From contig WLWY01000005.1 of assembly GCA_012103325.1 (NCBI GenBank), positions 62,001 through 126,000 on the forward strand: 64,000 nt of DNA. Reading direction: 5' to 3'. Every line of letters starts with the position of its first letter. Within the stretch, counting starts at the first letter, position 1. Source of the DNA: Alphaproteobacteria bacterium. GTDB lineage: Bacteria; Pseudomonadota; Alphaproteobacteria; UBA8366; GCA-2717185. Below are positions 43,992 to 51,429 of this stretch, piece after piece. Both the position numbers and the translations under genes were made by a program. The notes under the pieces were generated by a model that had not been told where the DNA came from, did not search any database, and saw only the letters and a program-made list of their open reading frames with translations.

Positions 43992-44402
43992 TTAAGGGGC
44001 TTCGGGCGAGGGGCCTGTTTCGTCGATCGAACGGTTGGCGCGCCGCACGGCCCCGACGGCGAAATCGAAAAACGTATCGAGCCGTTCGCGCATGTCGTCG
44101 GACAAGGTGAGCAGTTTGGAGCGGGCATCGTCCGGGTTCTCGGTCTCGTGAAGAATGCCCTGCTTGATCGAGAAGTCGACATACTTGCTCGCCGTGTGGG
44201 CGCTCTTGATCGCCGTCATATAGCGAAGTGCGTCGGTTTTCCGGACCGGTCCCTTGGCGCGCCAGATACCGGTGAGCAAGTCCCAGTATGCCGCGGAGTA
44301 GAATTCGGTATCGCCCCTGAACACGTCGACCCAGCTGCTGCCGACGCCATCTATCATTTCGAGGTATTGTTTATGTTGCGCATTATTATACTTCAGCGCC
44401 AT
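43992..44402 (-). CDS. MarR-like winged-helix protein
   Basis: 136 residues; the middle (PVRKTDALRYMTAIKSAHTASKYVDFSIKQGIL, residues about 55-87) has the helix-turn-helix and wing spacing of MarR-type regulators, followed by a C-terminal helix (LLTLSDDMRERLDTFFDFAV) that would form the dimer interface. GAGGAA precedes the ATG. It could regulate the CoA-transferase gene 80 bases downstream; that is inference. Weak family match, so other small helical functions remain possible. Confidence 0.6.
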   Translation of the reverse strand: MALKYNNAQHKQYLEMIDGVGSSWVDVFRGDTEFYSAAYWDLLTGIWRAKGPVRKTDALRYMTAIKSAHTASKYVDFSIKQGILHETENPDDARSKLLTLSDDMRERLDTFFDFAVGAVRRANRSIDETGPSPEAP

Positions 44403-44705
44403 TCGTTCCTCGCGTTCTGCGTTTCTAGTTTAAATTCATTTCGAATTTGCATTTAATATTTTGCCTAAATACAGGCGATTCGCAGCGATTGCAAACGCAT
44501 CACATTATTGTCTCGGAGAAACGGTCCGAAAGACGGCATTCCTATTTAGTCAGGCATCGTATGTTAAAAATTTATATAACGTATTGACATCAAAAATGCA
44601 ATCAATTATTATAGTTTTAATTGCTGCAATGAGGCCGATGGAGAATTGAGTGCCAGGCCCATTCATATCTGATTTGGTGGATTCTTTTTAGACGAGGAGC
44701 AAATT
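44403..44705. other. AT-rich intergenic region
   Basis: About 300 bases between divergent genes, much more AT-rich than average. It holds a sigma-70-like promoter for the lipoprotein gene at 44584. The 62-codon frame at 44461 looks random and I do not call it. Confidence 0.55.
44584..44612 (+). promoter_or_regulatory. Sigma-70-like promoter of the surface lipoprotein gene
   Basis: TTGACA (44584-44589), exactly 17 bases, TATTAT (44607-44612). The transcript would start near 44619 and have a leader of about 87 bases before the lipoprotein ATG, ending in GAGGAGC as ribosome-binding site. Confidence 0.7.
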
Positions 44706-45191
44706 ATGGCAGCGACGAAACTAACATGGCCGCGCGCGATGATGGTTGTCTTGCTCGCGGTGACATTAGGTGCCTGTCAGACGACCGGTGGCCAGAAGCA
44801 AACCGGCGGGACCTTGCTGGGTGCAGGATTGGGCGCTTTAGCCGGATCGCAGTTCGGGTCCGGCCGGGGACAGCTCGCTGCCGTCGCCATTGGCGCGCTC
44901 GGTGGTGCGTTCTTGGGCAATTCGGTTGGCAAATCGCTTGATAGCGCAGACCGGCTTCAAGCCGAACGCGCCGCGCGGGCTGCACAGACCGCGCCCATTG
45001 GCCAGCCGATCGAATGGCGCAATCCCGACAGCGGGAATTATGGCAGCGTCACGCCGGTTCGCGAAGGAAACGACCGGGCGACAGGTGCCTATTGCCGCGA
45101 ATACCAGAAGACCGTGACGGTAAACGGGCGCAGCGAAGAAGCATATGGAACAGCGTGCCGCCAGCCGGACGGCAGCTGGAAAATTCTCTAA
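44706..45191 (+). CDS. Glycine-zipper lipoprotein, 17-kDa surface antigen family
   Basis: 161 residues. A lipoprotein signal ends in LGAC (Cys about 24), then a glycine-zipper two-helix segment (GGTLLGAGLGALAGSQFG and AVAIGALGGAFLGNSVGKSL) and a C-terminal domain with two cysteines (GAYCREYQKTVTVNGRSEE, GTACRQPDG). This matches the rickettsial 17-kDa antigen family, outer-membrane lipoproteins of alphaproteobacteria. It has its own promoter, GAGGAGC before the ATG, and a strong terminator, so it is a single-gene unit. Confidence 0.88.
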   Translation: MAATKLTWPRAMMVVLLAVTLGACQTTGGQKQTGGTLLGAGLGALAGSQFGSGRGQLAAVAIGALGGAFLGNSVGKSLDSADRLQAERAARAAQTAPIGQPIEWRNPDSGNYGSVTPVREGNDRATGAYCREYQKTVTVNGRSEEAYGTACRQPDGSWKIL

Positions 45192-45230
45192 GCGCTTAAT
45201 CAGCGCAGGAACTCTCTCCCTGTAAAGCTT

Positions 45231-45262
45231 CGCCCCCGTCGTGCCGGCGGGGGCGTTTTTTT
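45231..45262 (+). terminator. Strong rho-independent terminator
   Basis: Stem CGCCCCCG / CGGGGGCG with a 9-base loop followed by seven T, 40 bases after the lipoprotein stop. Confidence 0.9.
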
Positions 45263-45531
45263 GCCTTCCAAACAAGTGATCGGGCCGCGAGGGTGGCGCG
45301 ACCCGATCTTGGAGCAGAGGGGAAGGGAGCACAACGTGCACTCGTCTTCACATTTTCTATACTAGGGAGCGGCGATGCTGACCGAATTGATGTAGATCAA
45401 TTTGAGCCGTGAAACGTTAAAAATAGTCCCACATTGCGGCGGTGTGTCTGTCGCGGCCAATTCCACCAGACTCCGAATTGCCTTAGAATGCCGCTCCAGG
45501 ACGTATTGCGCGAGAAGAAGGACGACATTGC

Positions 45532-46155
45532 ATGGCGGCGCCTTCGCTGCTTCTTATCACCGACCGCAGGAACACGGCGCTGCCGCTGGCAGAAGTCGTG
45601 GCACAGGCGCTGCAGGCCGGGTGCCGTTGGATCATGGTGCGCGAGAAAGACCTCGCGACGGCGGAGCTGTGCCCGATCGTCGATGCGACCGTGGCAGTTG
45701 CGAAGGATTTCGGCGCGACGGTTTCGATCAACAACGATTTTACCGCCGCCTCGATCTGCAAGGTTCGCGCGGTGCATCTGCCGCAAGGTCAGCCGGTGGC
45801 GATGATCCGCAGGGTGATGGGGCCGGAAACGTTGATCGGAGTCTCGGCGCATTCGCCGACCGAGGCGCTGCAAGCGACCGCCGACGGTGCAAATTACATC
45901 ACCGCGAGCCCGGTATTCCCAACGGACAGCAAGCCCGGCTACGGACCCGCGCTGGAAGCCGAAGGGTTGGCCGCCATCACGGCCGCCGTCTCGGTTCCGG
46001 TCCTCGCGCTCGGCGGTGTCACATCAGAGAATGCCGGGGCCTGCATCGAAGCCGGCGCCGCAGGCGTCGCCGTCATGGGTTCGGTCATGCGCTCCGAAAC
46101 TCCGGGCCAGGTCATCGCCGACCTGATCGACGCGTTGGCCGCGACGCAGGGGTAG
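45532..46155 (+). CDS. Thiamine-phosphate synthase family protein (ThiE/TenI)
   Basis: 207-residue TIM barrel. Family parts: LLLITDR at the first strand, WIMVREKDL, VSINNDFTAA, AVHLPQGQP, GVSAHSPTEA, a ASPVFPTDSKPGYGP phosphate-loop segment and ALGGVTSENAGACIEAGAAG. True ThiE condenses the thiazole and pyrimidine phosphates; TenI is a thiazole tautomerase of the same fold. With HLPQG in place of the usual HLGQxD this may be TenI-like. No other thiamine genes are near. AAGGAC precedes ATG 45532. Confidence 0.82.
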   Translation: MAAPSLLLITDRRNTALPLAEVVAQALQAGCRWIMVREKDLATAELCPIVDATVAVAKDFGATVSINNDFTAASICKVRAVHLPQGQPVAMIRRVMGPETLIGVSAHSPTEALQATADGANYITASPVFPTDSKPGYGPALEAEGLAAITAAVSVPVLALGGVTSENAGACIEAGAAGVAVMGSVMRSETPGQVIADLIDALAATQG

Positions 46156-46162
46156 TTGCCGG

Positions 46163-46303
46163 CTAGAGCGGATCAGGATTGATCGAACCCATTACTTGGG
46201 TTCGGTTGGTTCTGTGAATCCGCTCTATCTTAATAGTTGAGAGCAGATTCACGCGATTATTGGATCGCCGCAGGCGATTCCAATCAATCCCGATCTGCTC
46301 TAG
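46163..46303. repeat. Cloverleaf-like palindromic repeat with terminal inverted repeats
   Basis: A 141-base element. Its ends (CTAGAGCGGATCAGGATTGAT and, inverted, CTAGAGCAGATCGGGATTGAT) match at 19 of 21 positions. Between them are three hairpins: 46184-46204 (CGAACCCA/TGGGTTCG), 46214-46252 (13-base arms with one mismatch) and 46259-46284 (11 or 12-base arms with one bulge). Folded, it makes a four-way junction. It fills the whole gap between two converging genes and its last CTAG supplies the TAG stop codon of the leftward gene. Alphaproteobacteria carry many copies of similar small palindromic elements. Confidence 0.7.
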
Positions 46304-47391
46304 TAGGGGTGATCCAGATCGATCAACGGGAAGGCGCTGGTCACGTGCGGCAGGTTCACCGGCAGCGCCTTGTGCAGATAGCTTGAATTGAGCTCGGCGA
46401 AGCTGGTCACGCCCAGCAGTCCGAAGCAGATCTGAATTTCCTCCTCCAACAGCTCCAGTACGCGGACCAGCCCTTCCTTGCCGTCTGCCGCAAGACCGTA
46501 ACCCTGCATCCGGCCAATCCCGACCGCATCCGCGCCGAGCGCCATCGCCTTCACGATGTCGGTGCCCCGGTTGATCGCACCATCGACGATCACCGCTACC
46601 TTGCCGCCGACCGCCTCGACGACTTCCGGCAGCACGTCCATTGAGCCGCGCCCATGGTCGAGCTGGCGGCCGCCATGGTTGGAGACATAGACGCCGTCGA
46701 CGCCATGCTCGACGCACAGCGCCGCGTCCTCCGCGGTGGCGATGCCCTTCAGGATCAGTGGCACGTCGTGCTTGTCCTTGAAGCGCTTCACGTTGTCCCA
46801 GGTATAGAGCGCTTGATATTCCATACCGCCCGCGCCGACCCGCCAGGTCTTCACGAACCGGTTGTCGAAATCGCGCTCGCGGCGGCTGTAATGGGCCGTG
46901 TCGACCGTGACGGCGAAGGCGTAATAGCCGTTGTCGATGGCGCGCTTGACATAATCGTCCTCGAACGACGCGTCGCCGCGCACATAAAGCTGGAAGATGC
47001 GCGCATTGTCCGCTGCCGCCGCCGTCTCCTCCAACCCTGGTGCACAGCGCGAACTCAGCATGTGCACGACGTCGAATTCCTCGGCGGCCTTACCGGAGGT
47101 CGCGCCGCCGCCGCGCGTGGGATCGAACGTCTCCAGGGACCCGATCGGCGCCAACATCACCGGAATACGCATCTTTTGCCCCAGCAAGGTACCGCTGGTG
47201 TCGAGCTCATGCACGTTGCGGCAAACCCGTGGCCGGAAGGCGAGCGTATCCAGCGCCTGCCGGTTGCGCCGCAACGTCGTCTCCGATTCCGCACCACCCG
47301 CGAGATACCCCCACGCGCCGTCCGAAAGGTTCATTTTCGCTCGGTAGACGATGTCGTGCAGGGACGGGAATTCAGGTATCTGTTCGCTCAC
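46300..47391 (-). CDS. FMN-dependent alpha-hydroxy-acid oxidase/dehydrogenase
   Basis: About 363 residues of the glycolate oxidase/lactate dehydrogenase family. FMN and active-site segments: VMLAPIGSLETFDP, RIFQLYVRGD (Tyr), VTVDTAHYSRRERDFDNRF, PLILKGIATAEDA (Lys), VSNHGGRQLDHG (catalytic His and Arg) and VDGAINRGTDI. GTG 47391 is chosen because the domain begins there; the frame to 47496 lacks similarity. Oxidises a 2-hydroxy acid to the 2-oxo acid. The TAG stop lies inside the end of the cloverleaf repeat. Confidence 0.85.
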   Translation of the reverse strand: MSEQIPEFPSLHDIVYRAKMNLSDGAWGYLAGGAESETTLRRNRQALDTLAFRPRVCRNVHELDTSGTLLGQKMRIPVMLAPIGSLETFDPTRGGGATSGKAAEEFDVVHMLSSRCAPGLEETAAAADNARIFQLYVRGDASFEDDYVKRAIDNGYYAFAVTVDTAHYSRRERDFDNRFVKTWRVGAGGMEYQALYTWDNVKRFKDKHDVPLILKGIATAEDAALCVEHGVDGVYVSNHGGRQLDHGRGSMDVLPEVVEAVGGKVAVIVDGAINRGTDIVKAMALGADAVGIGRMQGYGLAADGKEGLVRVLELLEEEIQICFGLLGVTSFAELNSSYLHKALPVNLPHVTSAFPLIDLDHPY

Positions 47392-47504
47392 GGGCTGGTC
47401 TCGCTGTCTGGTTGGCAAAAAGGCCGCCGATCCTAAGCGGTGAGGTACGGCGGACACAAGGGCGGGGCGGCGAACTTCACGATCGTTAGGGCACACACCT
47501 CTAT

Positions 47505-47530
47505 GTCATCCCGGACTTGATCCGGGATCC
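47505..47530 (+). repeat. REP-like palindrome, left copy
   Basis: Hairpin ATCCCGGA-cttga-TCCGGGAT. Left end of the GIY-YIG unit, identical over 26 bases to the inverted right copy. Confidence 0.85.
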
Positions 47531-47552
47531 CGCAACAAGCGATGATCCACAC

Positions 47553-47837
47553 TTGTCCTACTACGTTTACATCCTCGCGACGCGCAAAGGCGGGACGCTT
47601 TATGTCGGCGTCACCAACGACCTTGTGCGCCGGGTACATGAGCACCGCACCGATGCCGTTGATGGCTTCACTAAGTGGTACGGTGTGAAGTCTCTGGTGT
47701 ATTTCGAAGTGCATGACGATCCAGAATCCGCGATTGCGCGGGAGAAGAAGCTCAAGCGCTGGCGGCGGGCTTGGAAGACCGCGCTGATCGAACGCGGAAA
47801 TCCAGCGTGGCGGGATTTGTTCGACGAGATCGTCTGA
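47553..47837 (+). CDS. GIY-YIG nuclease family protein
   Basis: About 94 residues, a complete single-domain GIY-YIG protein of the UPF0213/YhbQ type. YYVYIL and LYVGVTNDLVRRVHEH give the GIY...YIG strands and the catalytic Arg; the Glu lies in SAIAREKKLKRW. I start at TTG 47553, giving the family-typical (M)SYYVYIL; an upstream TTG at 47517 lies within the left palindrome and would add REP-encoded residues. No clear ribosome-binding site. The YhbQ group cuts DNA; this gene is embedded between inverted palindromes and could act on such hairpins, which is inference. Confidence 0.85.
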   Translation: MSYYVYILATRKGGTLYVGVTNDLVRRVHEHRTDAVDGFTKWYGVKSLVYFEVHDDPESAIAREKKLKRWRRAWKTALIERGNPAWRDLFDEIV

Positions 47838-47851
47838 TCGCACTGTTGGAT

Positions 47852-47877
47852 GGATCCCGGATCAAGTCCGGGATGAC
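47852..47877 (-). repeat. REP-like palindrome, right copy
   Basis: Exact inverted copy of 47505-47530, 14 bases after the GIY-YIG stop. Confidence 0.85.
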
Positions 47878-47947
47878 GTGAGAAGTGTCCTCGGCAAAAC
47901 TATGAATCCGAAGCGTTTAACCGTTCCCTCTGCCGATTTCCCCCTCT

Positions 47948-47974
47948 GTCGCCCCGGACTTGATCCGGGGGCCA
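47948..47974 (+). repeat. REP-like palindrome, third copy (variant)
   Basis: Same orientation as the left copy; core CCCGGACTTGATCCGGG intact at 47953-47969, but outer bases differ (GTCGC before it, GGCCA after it). It stands alone, about 90 bases before the exporter gene. Confidence 0.8.
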
Positions 47975-48062
47975 TCCGGAAACGATGTCGGCGTCCCTGT
48001 CCCATCTTGCGTTTTCTGCCCTGCGGCGACATGTATACGGTCCACCCAGATAGGACCTCAAC

Positions 48063-49901
48063 GTGGCGCCCAATACCTTGTCTTTCGACCGGCCCAAAGG
48101 CCGAAACCTGCGTTACCTGTCGCGCACTGCGGGCTTTCTGAAGCCCTATAAGGCGCGGCTTGCGGCTGCGATCGTGGCGCTGCTCGTGACGGTGTTGACA
48201 GGGCTGGCGCTAGGGCAGGGGTTGAAGGAGCTAATCGATAGCGGGTTCGCGGCGGGCGATGCGGCGGCGCTCGACCGGGCGCTGTATTTTCTGCTGGGGC
48301 TGTCCGTCGTGATGGCGGTGGGGACCTTCGCGCGGTTCTATTTTGTGTCCTGGCTGGGAGAACGGGTGGTGGCGGATCTGCGCAAGGCGGTGTTCGACCG
48401 TGTACTGTCGCTGCATACCGGCTTTTTCGAGGTGACCCGCACCGGCGAGGTGCTGTCGCGGCTGACCACGGACACGACCTTGCTGCAGACGGTGATTGGC
48501 TCGTCCGCCTCTGTCGCGCTGCGCAATGCGTTGAACCTGGTCGGCGGCATCGTCATGTTGTTCGTCACTAACCCGAAGCTGACCGGACTTGTGCTGCTGG
48601 TGGTACCGCTGGTCGTGGCACCCATCATGATCTTTGGGCGGCGCGTGCGGAAGCTGTCGCGCGCCAGCCAGGACCGAGTCGCCGATGTCGGGGCTTTCGC
48701 CGAGGAATCGATCAACGCGATGCGCACGGTCCAGGCCTTTACCCATGAAGGCGTCGACCGCAACCGCTTTGCCGGCGAAGTGAGTAACGCGTTCAACGTG
48801 GCGATCAGCCGTATTCTGATGCGCGGGGCGTTGACGGCCGTCGTGATCCTGCTGGTGTTCGGATCGATCGGCTTCATCCTTTGGCTCGGCGGGCGTGACA
48901 TGCAGGCGGGCGAGATCACTGGCGGCGAGCTGGCCGCCTTCATTTTCTATGCGACGATGGTTGCCTTTTCCGTTGGGGTGATCAGCGAGGTCTATGGCGA
49001 GTTGCAGCGCGCGGCGGGCGCGACGGAGCGGTTGATCGAACTGCTCGAAGCGGAGCCGGAGATCGTCGCCCCGCCCAATCCAAAGGCGTTGCCCGAGCCG
49101 GCGGAGGGGCGGGTGCGGTTCGAGAACGTCACCTTCCATTATCCCTCGCGGCCCGATCTGCCGGCGCTGATCGATTTCTCGCTCGACGTGCAGCCAGGCG
49201 AGACGGTGGCGCTGGTCGGTCCGTCCGGGGCGGGCAAATCGACGGTCTTCCAGCTTCTACTGCGCTTTTATGATCCGGAGTCGGGGCACGTCCGTCTGGA
49301 TGGCGTCGACGTCCGCGAGGCTGATCCGAAGGCGGTCCGTGAGCGCTATGCGTTGGTGCCACAGGATCCGGTAATCTTTGGCGCGGACGCCTGGGAGAAT
49401 ATCCGCTATGGCCGACCTGGCGCGGACGATGCGGCGGTGCGGGCGGCGGCGGAAGCGGCGGCTGCAGCTGAGTTCCTCGACGAGTTGCCGGACGGATTTG
49501 CCACCTTCATGGGCGAGAAGGGTATGCGCCTGTCGGGCGGGCAGCGTCAGCGCATTTCATTGGCCCGCGCTCTGCTGCGGGATCCGTCCGTGCTTTTGCT
49601 TGACGAGGCGACGAGTGCGCTCGATGCGGAGAACGAACGGCTGGTGCAGGCGGCTTTGGAAAAATTGAAGGCGGGCCGCACCACCTTGGTTATTGCGCAC
49701 CGTCTTGCCACGGTGGTCGATGCGGACCGGATCGTCGTGATCGACAAGGGAAGGGTGGTCGCCAGCGGCACCCATGCCGAGTTACTGCAAAGCAACCGTC
49801 TCTACGCCCGCCTTGCCGCGCTGCAATTCGATGTCGACCTACGGGACAGCGTGTTGGCACCATCTGAATTTCCGATGGCGGAAACCGACGCCGCGCGATA
49901 G
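48063..49901 (+). CDS. MsbA-like ABC exporter (half-transporter)
   Basis: 612 residues: a six-helix exporter membrane domain (about 25-315) fused to an ATPase. Walker A is GPSGAGKST, signature LSGGQRQRISLARALL, Walker B VLLLDEATSALD, switch His in IAHRLATV. It would act as a homodimer in the inner membrane, probably moving lipids, lipid-linked sugars or drugs. GTG 48063 is the likely start. A methyltransferase gene begins 10 bases after its stop and is probably co-transcribed. Confidence 0.9.
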   Translation: MAPNTLSFDRPKGRNLRYLSRTAGFLKPYKARLAAAIVALLVTVLTGLALGQGLKELIDSGFAAGDAAALDRALYFLLGLSVVMAVGTFARFYFVSWLGERVVADLRKAVFDRVLSLHTGFFEVTRTGEVLSRLTTDTTLLQTVIGSSASVALRNALNLVGGIVMLFVTNPKLTGLVLLVVPLVVAPIMIFGRRVRKLSRASQDRVADVGAFAEESINAMRTVQAFTHEGVDRNRFAGEVSNAFNVAISRILMRGALTAVVILLVFGSIGFILWLGGRDMQAGEITGGELAAFIFYATMVAFSVGVISEVYGELQRAAGATERLIELLEAEPEIVAPPNPKALPEPAEGRVRFENVTFHYPSRPDLPALIDFSLDVQPGETVALVGPSGAGKSTVFQLLLRFYDPESGHVRLDGVDVREADPKAVRERYALVPQDPVIFGADAWENIRYGRPGADDAAVRAAAEAAAAAEFLDELPDGFATFMGEKGMRLSGGQRQRISLARALLRDPSVLLLDEATSALDAENERLVQAALEKLKAGRTTLVIAHRLATVVDADRIVVIDKGRVVASGTHAELLQSNRLYARLAALQFDVDLRDSVLAPSEFPMAETDAAR

Positions 49902-49911
49902 ACAGTCGGCG

Positions 49912-50634
49912 ATGGATGCTTGCCCCATATGCGACGGCGTGCAGACGGCGTTCTATGCGCGTCAGGACGATTATAATTTTGTCGTCTGCCGGAATTGCGG
50001 CTTCGTGTTCCTGCTGCCGATGCCGTCGGCGGCGGCGCTCGCGGCCGTATATGACGATGCGGCGTTCGATGTTGCCCGTTATCCGAAAGCCAGGTCGCGC
50101 ATGCGCCGGGCGATGTTCCGGGCGCTGGGGCTGTGGCCGCATTTCTTTCGCAAGGACGCCATCGATGTGGGCTGTGGCGGCGGGTTCGTAGCCGAGTCGA
50201 TGCGCCGTCTCGGCGCGCGGGTCGCCGGGCTCGATATCAGTCCCGGCTCGATTGCCTATGCCAAGGACGCGTTCCCTGGTGTGCGGTTCTTTGAAGAAAG
50301 CTTCGAAACATTCCTGGCGCGCGGCGAGACGTTCGACTTCATCCACTCCTCGGAGGTCATCGAGCATATCGGCGATGTGAAAAGCTATATGGCGTTTCTC
50401 GCCGGCATTGCGCGTCCTGGCGCAAGAGTTTTTCTGACGACCCCCGACATCGCCCACCCGACAGTGCCGGAGGACGTAACAAAATGGGACATGCTCTCGC
50501 CACCGCGCCACGTGCAGCTGTTCACCGAGGCGACCTTGACGCGCCTGTTCGAAGCGCACGGCTTCGACATCGTGAAGCGCTATTACAAGAAGAACGCCCC
50601 GACCTTGCAGGTGCTGGCGCGGAAGCGGGTCTGA
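49912..50634 (+). CDS. SAM-dependent methyltransferase with N-terminal zinc ribbon
   Basis: 240 residues. Four cysteines near the N terminus (CPICDG and CRNCGF) form a zinc-ribbon, then a class I methyltransferase domain with DVGCGGGFVAESMRRLG (SAM), LDISPGSIAYA (acidic loop) and SSEVIEHIGDV. This layout is common in methyltransferases that modify sugars or small molecules. ATG 49912 is chosen because the frame upstream overlaps the ABC gene. Target unknown; the coupling to an exporter suggests a cell-surface product. Confidence 0.85.
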   Translation: MDACPICDGVQTAFYARQDDYNFVVCRNCGFVFLLPMPSAAALAAVYDDAAFDVARYPKARSRMRRAMFRALGLWPHFFRKDAIDVGCGGGFVAESMRRLGARVAGLDISPGSIAYAKDAFPGVRFFEESFETFLARGETFDFIHSSEVIEHIGDVKSYMAFLAGIARPGARVFLTTPDIAHPTVPEDVTKWDMLSPPRHVQLFTEATLTRLFEAHGFDIVKRYYKKNAPTLQVLARKRV

Positions 50635-50705
50635 AAATCTTACGCCTCCCGCAAGTGGTCGATTAAACTGGCCGAACGTTAGTTGGATCTCGGAGGCGGT
50701 GGATC

Positions 50706-51422
50706 ATGAGCTACAAATTTTACTATTGGCCCGGCATTCAGGGACGCGGCGAGTTCGTGCGGCTGGCGCTGGAGCAGGCGGGCGCGGATTATGCGGATGT
50801 CGCACGCGGTTCGGGCGGCGTTGATGCGATGCGGGCGTTCCTCGACGGCGAGTCCGATGGCGCGCTGCCCTACGCGCCGCCCTTTCTCCAGGCGGGCGAT
50901 CTCGTGGTCGCGCATGCGGCGAACATCCTGCTGTTCCTCGGCAGCCGCCACGACATCGCACCACAGGACGAGGCGGGACGATTGTGGGCGCATCAGCTGC
51001 AGTTGACCGTCACGGACTTCGTTCAGGAAATTCACGATACGCATCATCCGATCGCCAACGCGCTGTATTACGAAGAGCAGAAAGATGAGGCGAAGCGGCA
51101 CACGGAAAATTTTTTGTCGATCCGGGTGCCGAAATTTCTCACTTACTTCGAGCGTGCGATTGCGCGCAACCCGGCGAAGTCGGGAACGCTAATCGGTGAT
51201 GCGCCGACCTATCCGGACCTGTCGCTCTTTCAGCTTGTTACCGGCCTGCGTTTCGCCTTTCCCAAGGCGATGGCGCGGGTCGAGCCGGGCTATCCAAAGG
51301 TGTCTGCTGTCCATGACAGGGTGGCCGCACTGCCGAATATCGCGGCCTATCTCGCCTCGGACCGGCGTATCCCGTTCAACGAGCACGGCGTGTTCCGTCA
51401 TTATCCGGAGCTGGATGCGTAG
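50706..51422 (+). CDS. Glutathione S-transferase family protein
   Basis: 238 residues with a thioredoxin-fold N domain (YKFYYWPGIQGRGEFVRLALEQAG, the sigma/alpha-class GRGEfvRl pattern with Tyr5/6 as candidate catalytic residue), the cis-proline region APPFLQAGDLVV, and an all-helical C domain with PTYPDLSLFQLVTGL. GGAGG precedes the ATG. Conjugates or reduces electrophiles with glutathione; true substrate unknown. Confidence 0.87.
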   Translation: MSYKFYYWPGIQGRGEFVRLALEQAGADYADVARGSGGVDAMRAFLDGESDGALPYAPPFLQAGDLVVAHAANILLFLGSRHDIAPQDEAGRLWAHQLQLTVTDFVQEIHDTHHPIANALYYEEQKDEAKRHTENFLSIRVPKFLTYFERAIARNPAKSGTLIGDAPTYPDLSLFQLVTGLRFAFPKAMARVEPGYPKVSAVHDRVAALPNIAAYLASDRRIPFNEHGVFRHYPELDA

Positions 51423-51429
51423 GTGACGG

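Larger units (their letters stand above)
47505..47877. mobile_element. GIY-YIG gene framed by perfect inverted REP-like palindromes
   Basis: A 373-base unit: 26 bases at 47505-47530 are repeated exactly and inverted at 47852-47877, with one GIY-YIG nuclease gene between. Each end is itself a hairpin built on CCCGGACTTGATCCGGG (8-base stem ATCCCGGA/TCCGGGAT). The gene stops 14 bases before the right end, and its frame reaches back into the left end. No target-site duplication is visible. The layout suggests a minimal transposable unit or a REP/nuclease partnership like REP-RAYT. Confidence 0.6.

Noticed and set aside
46163..46303. Possible tRNA or structured RNA gene because of the cloverleaf fold
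   Set aside because: No anticodon loop, no TTC-type loop, no CCA end, arms too long; better read as a palindromic repeat.
47505..47877. Classical insertion sequence
   Set aside because: No transposase of a known IS family and no target duplication seen at the ends (left flank CTCTAT, right flank GTGAGA).
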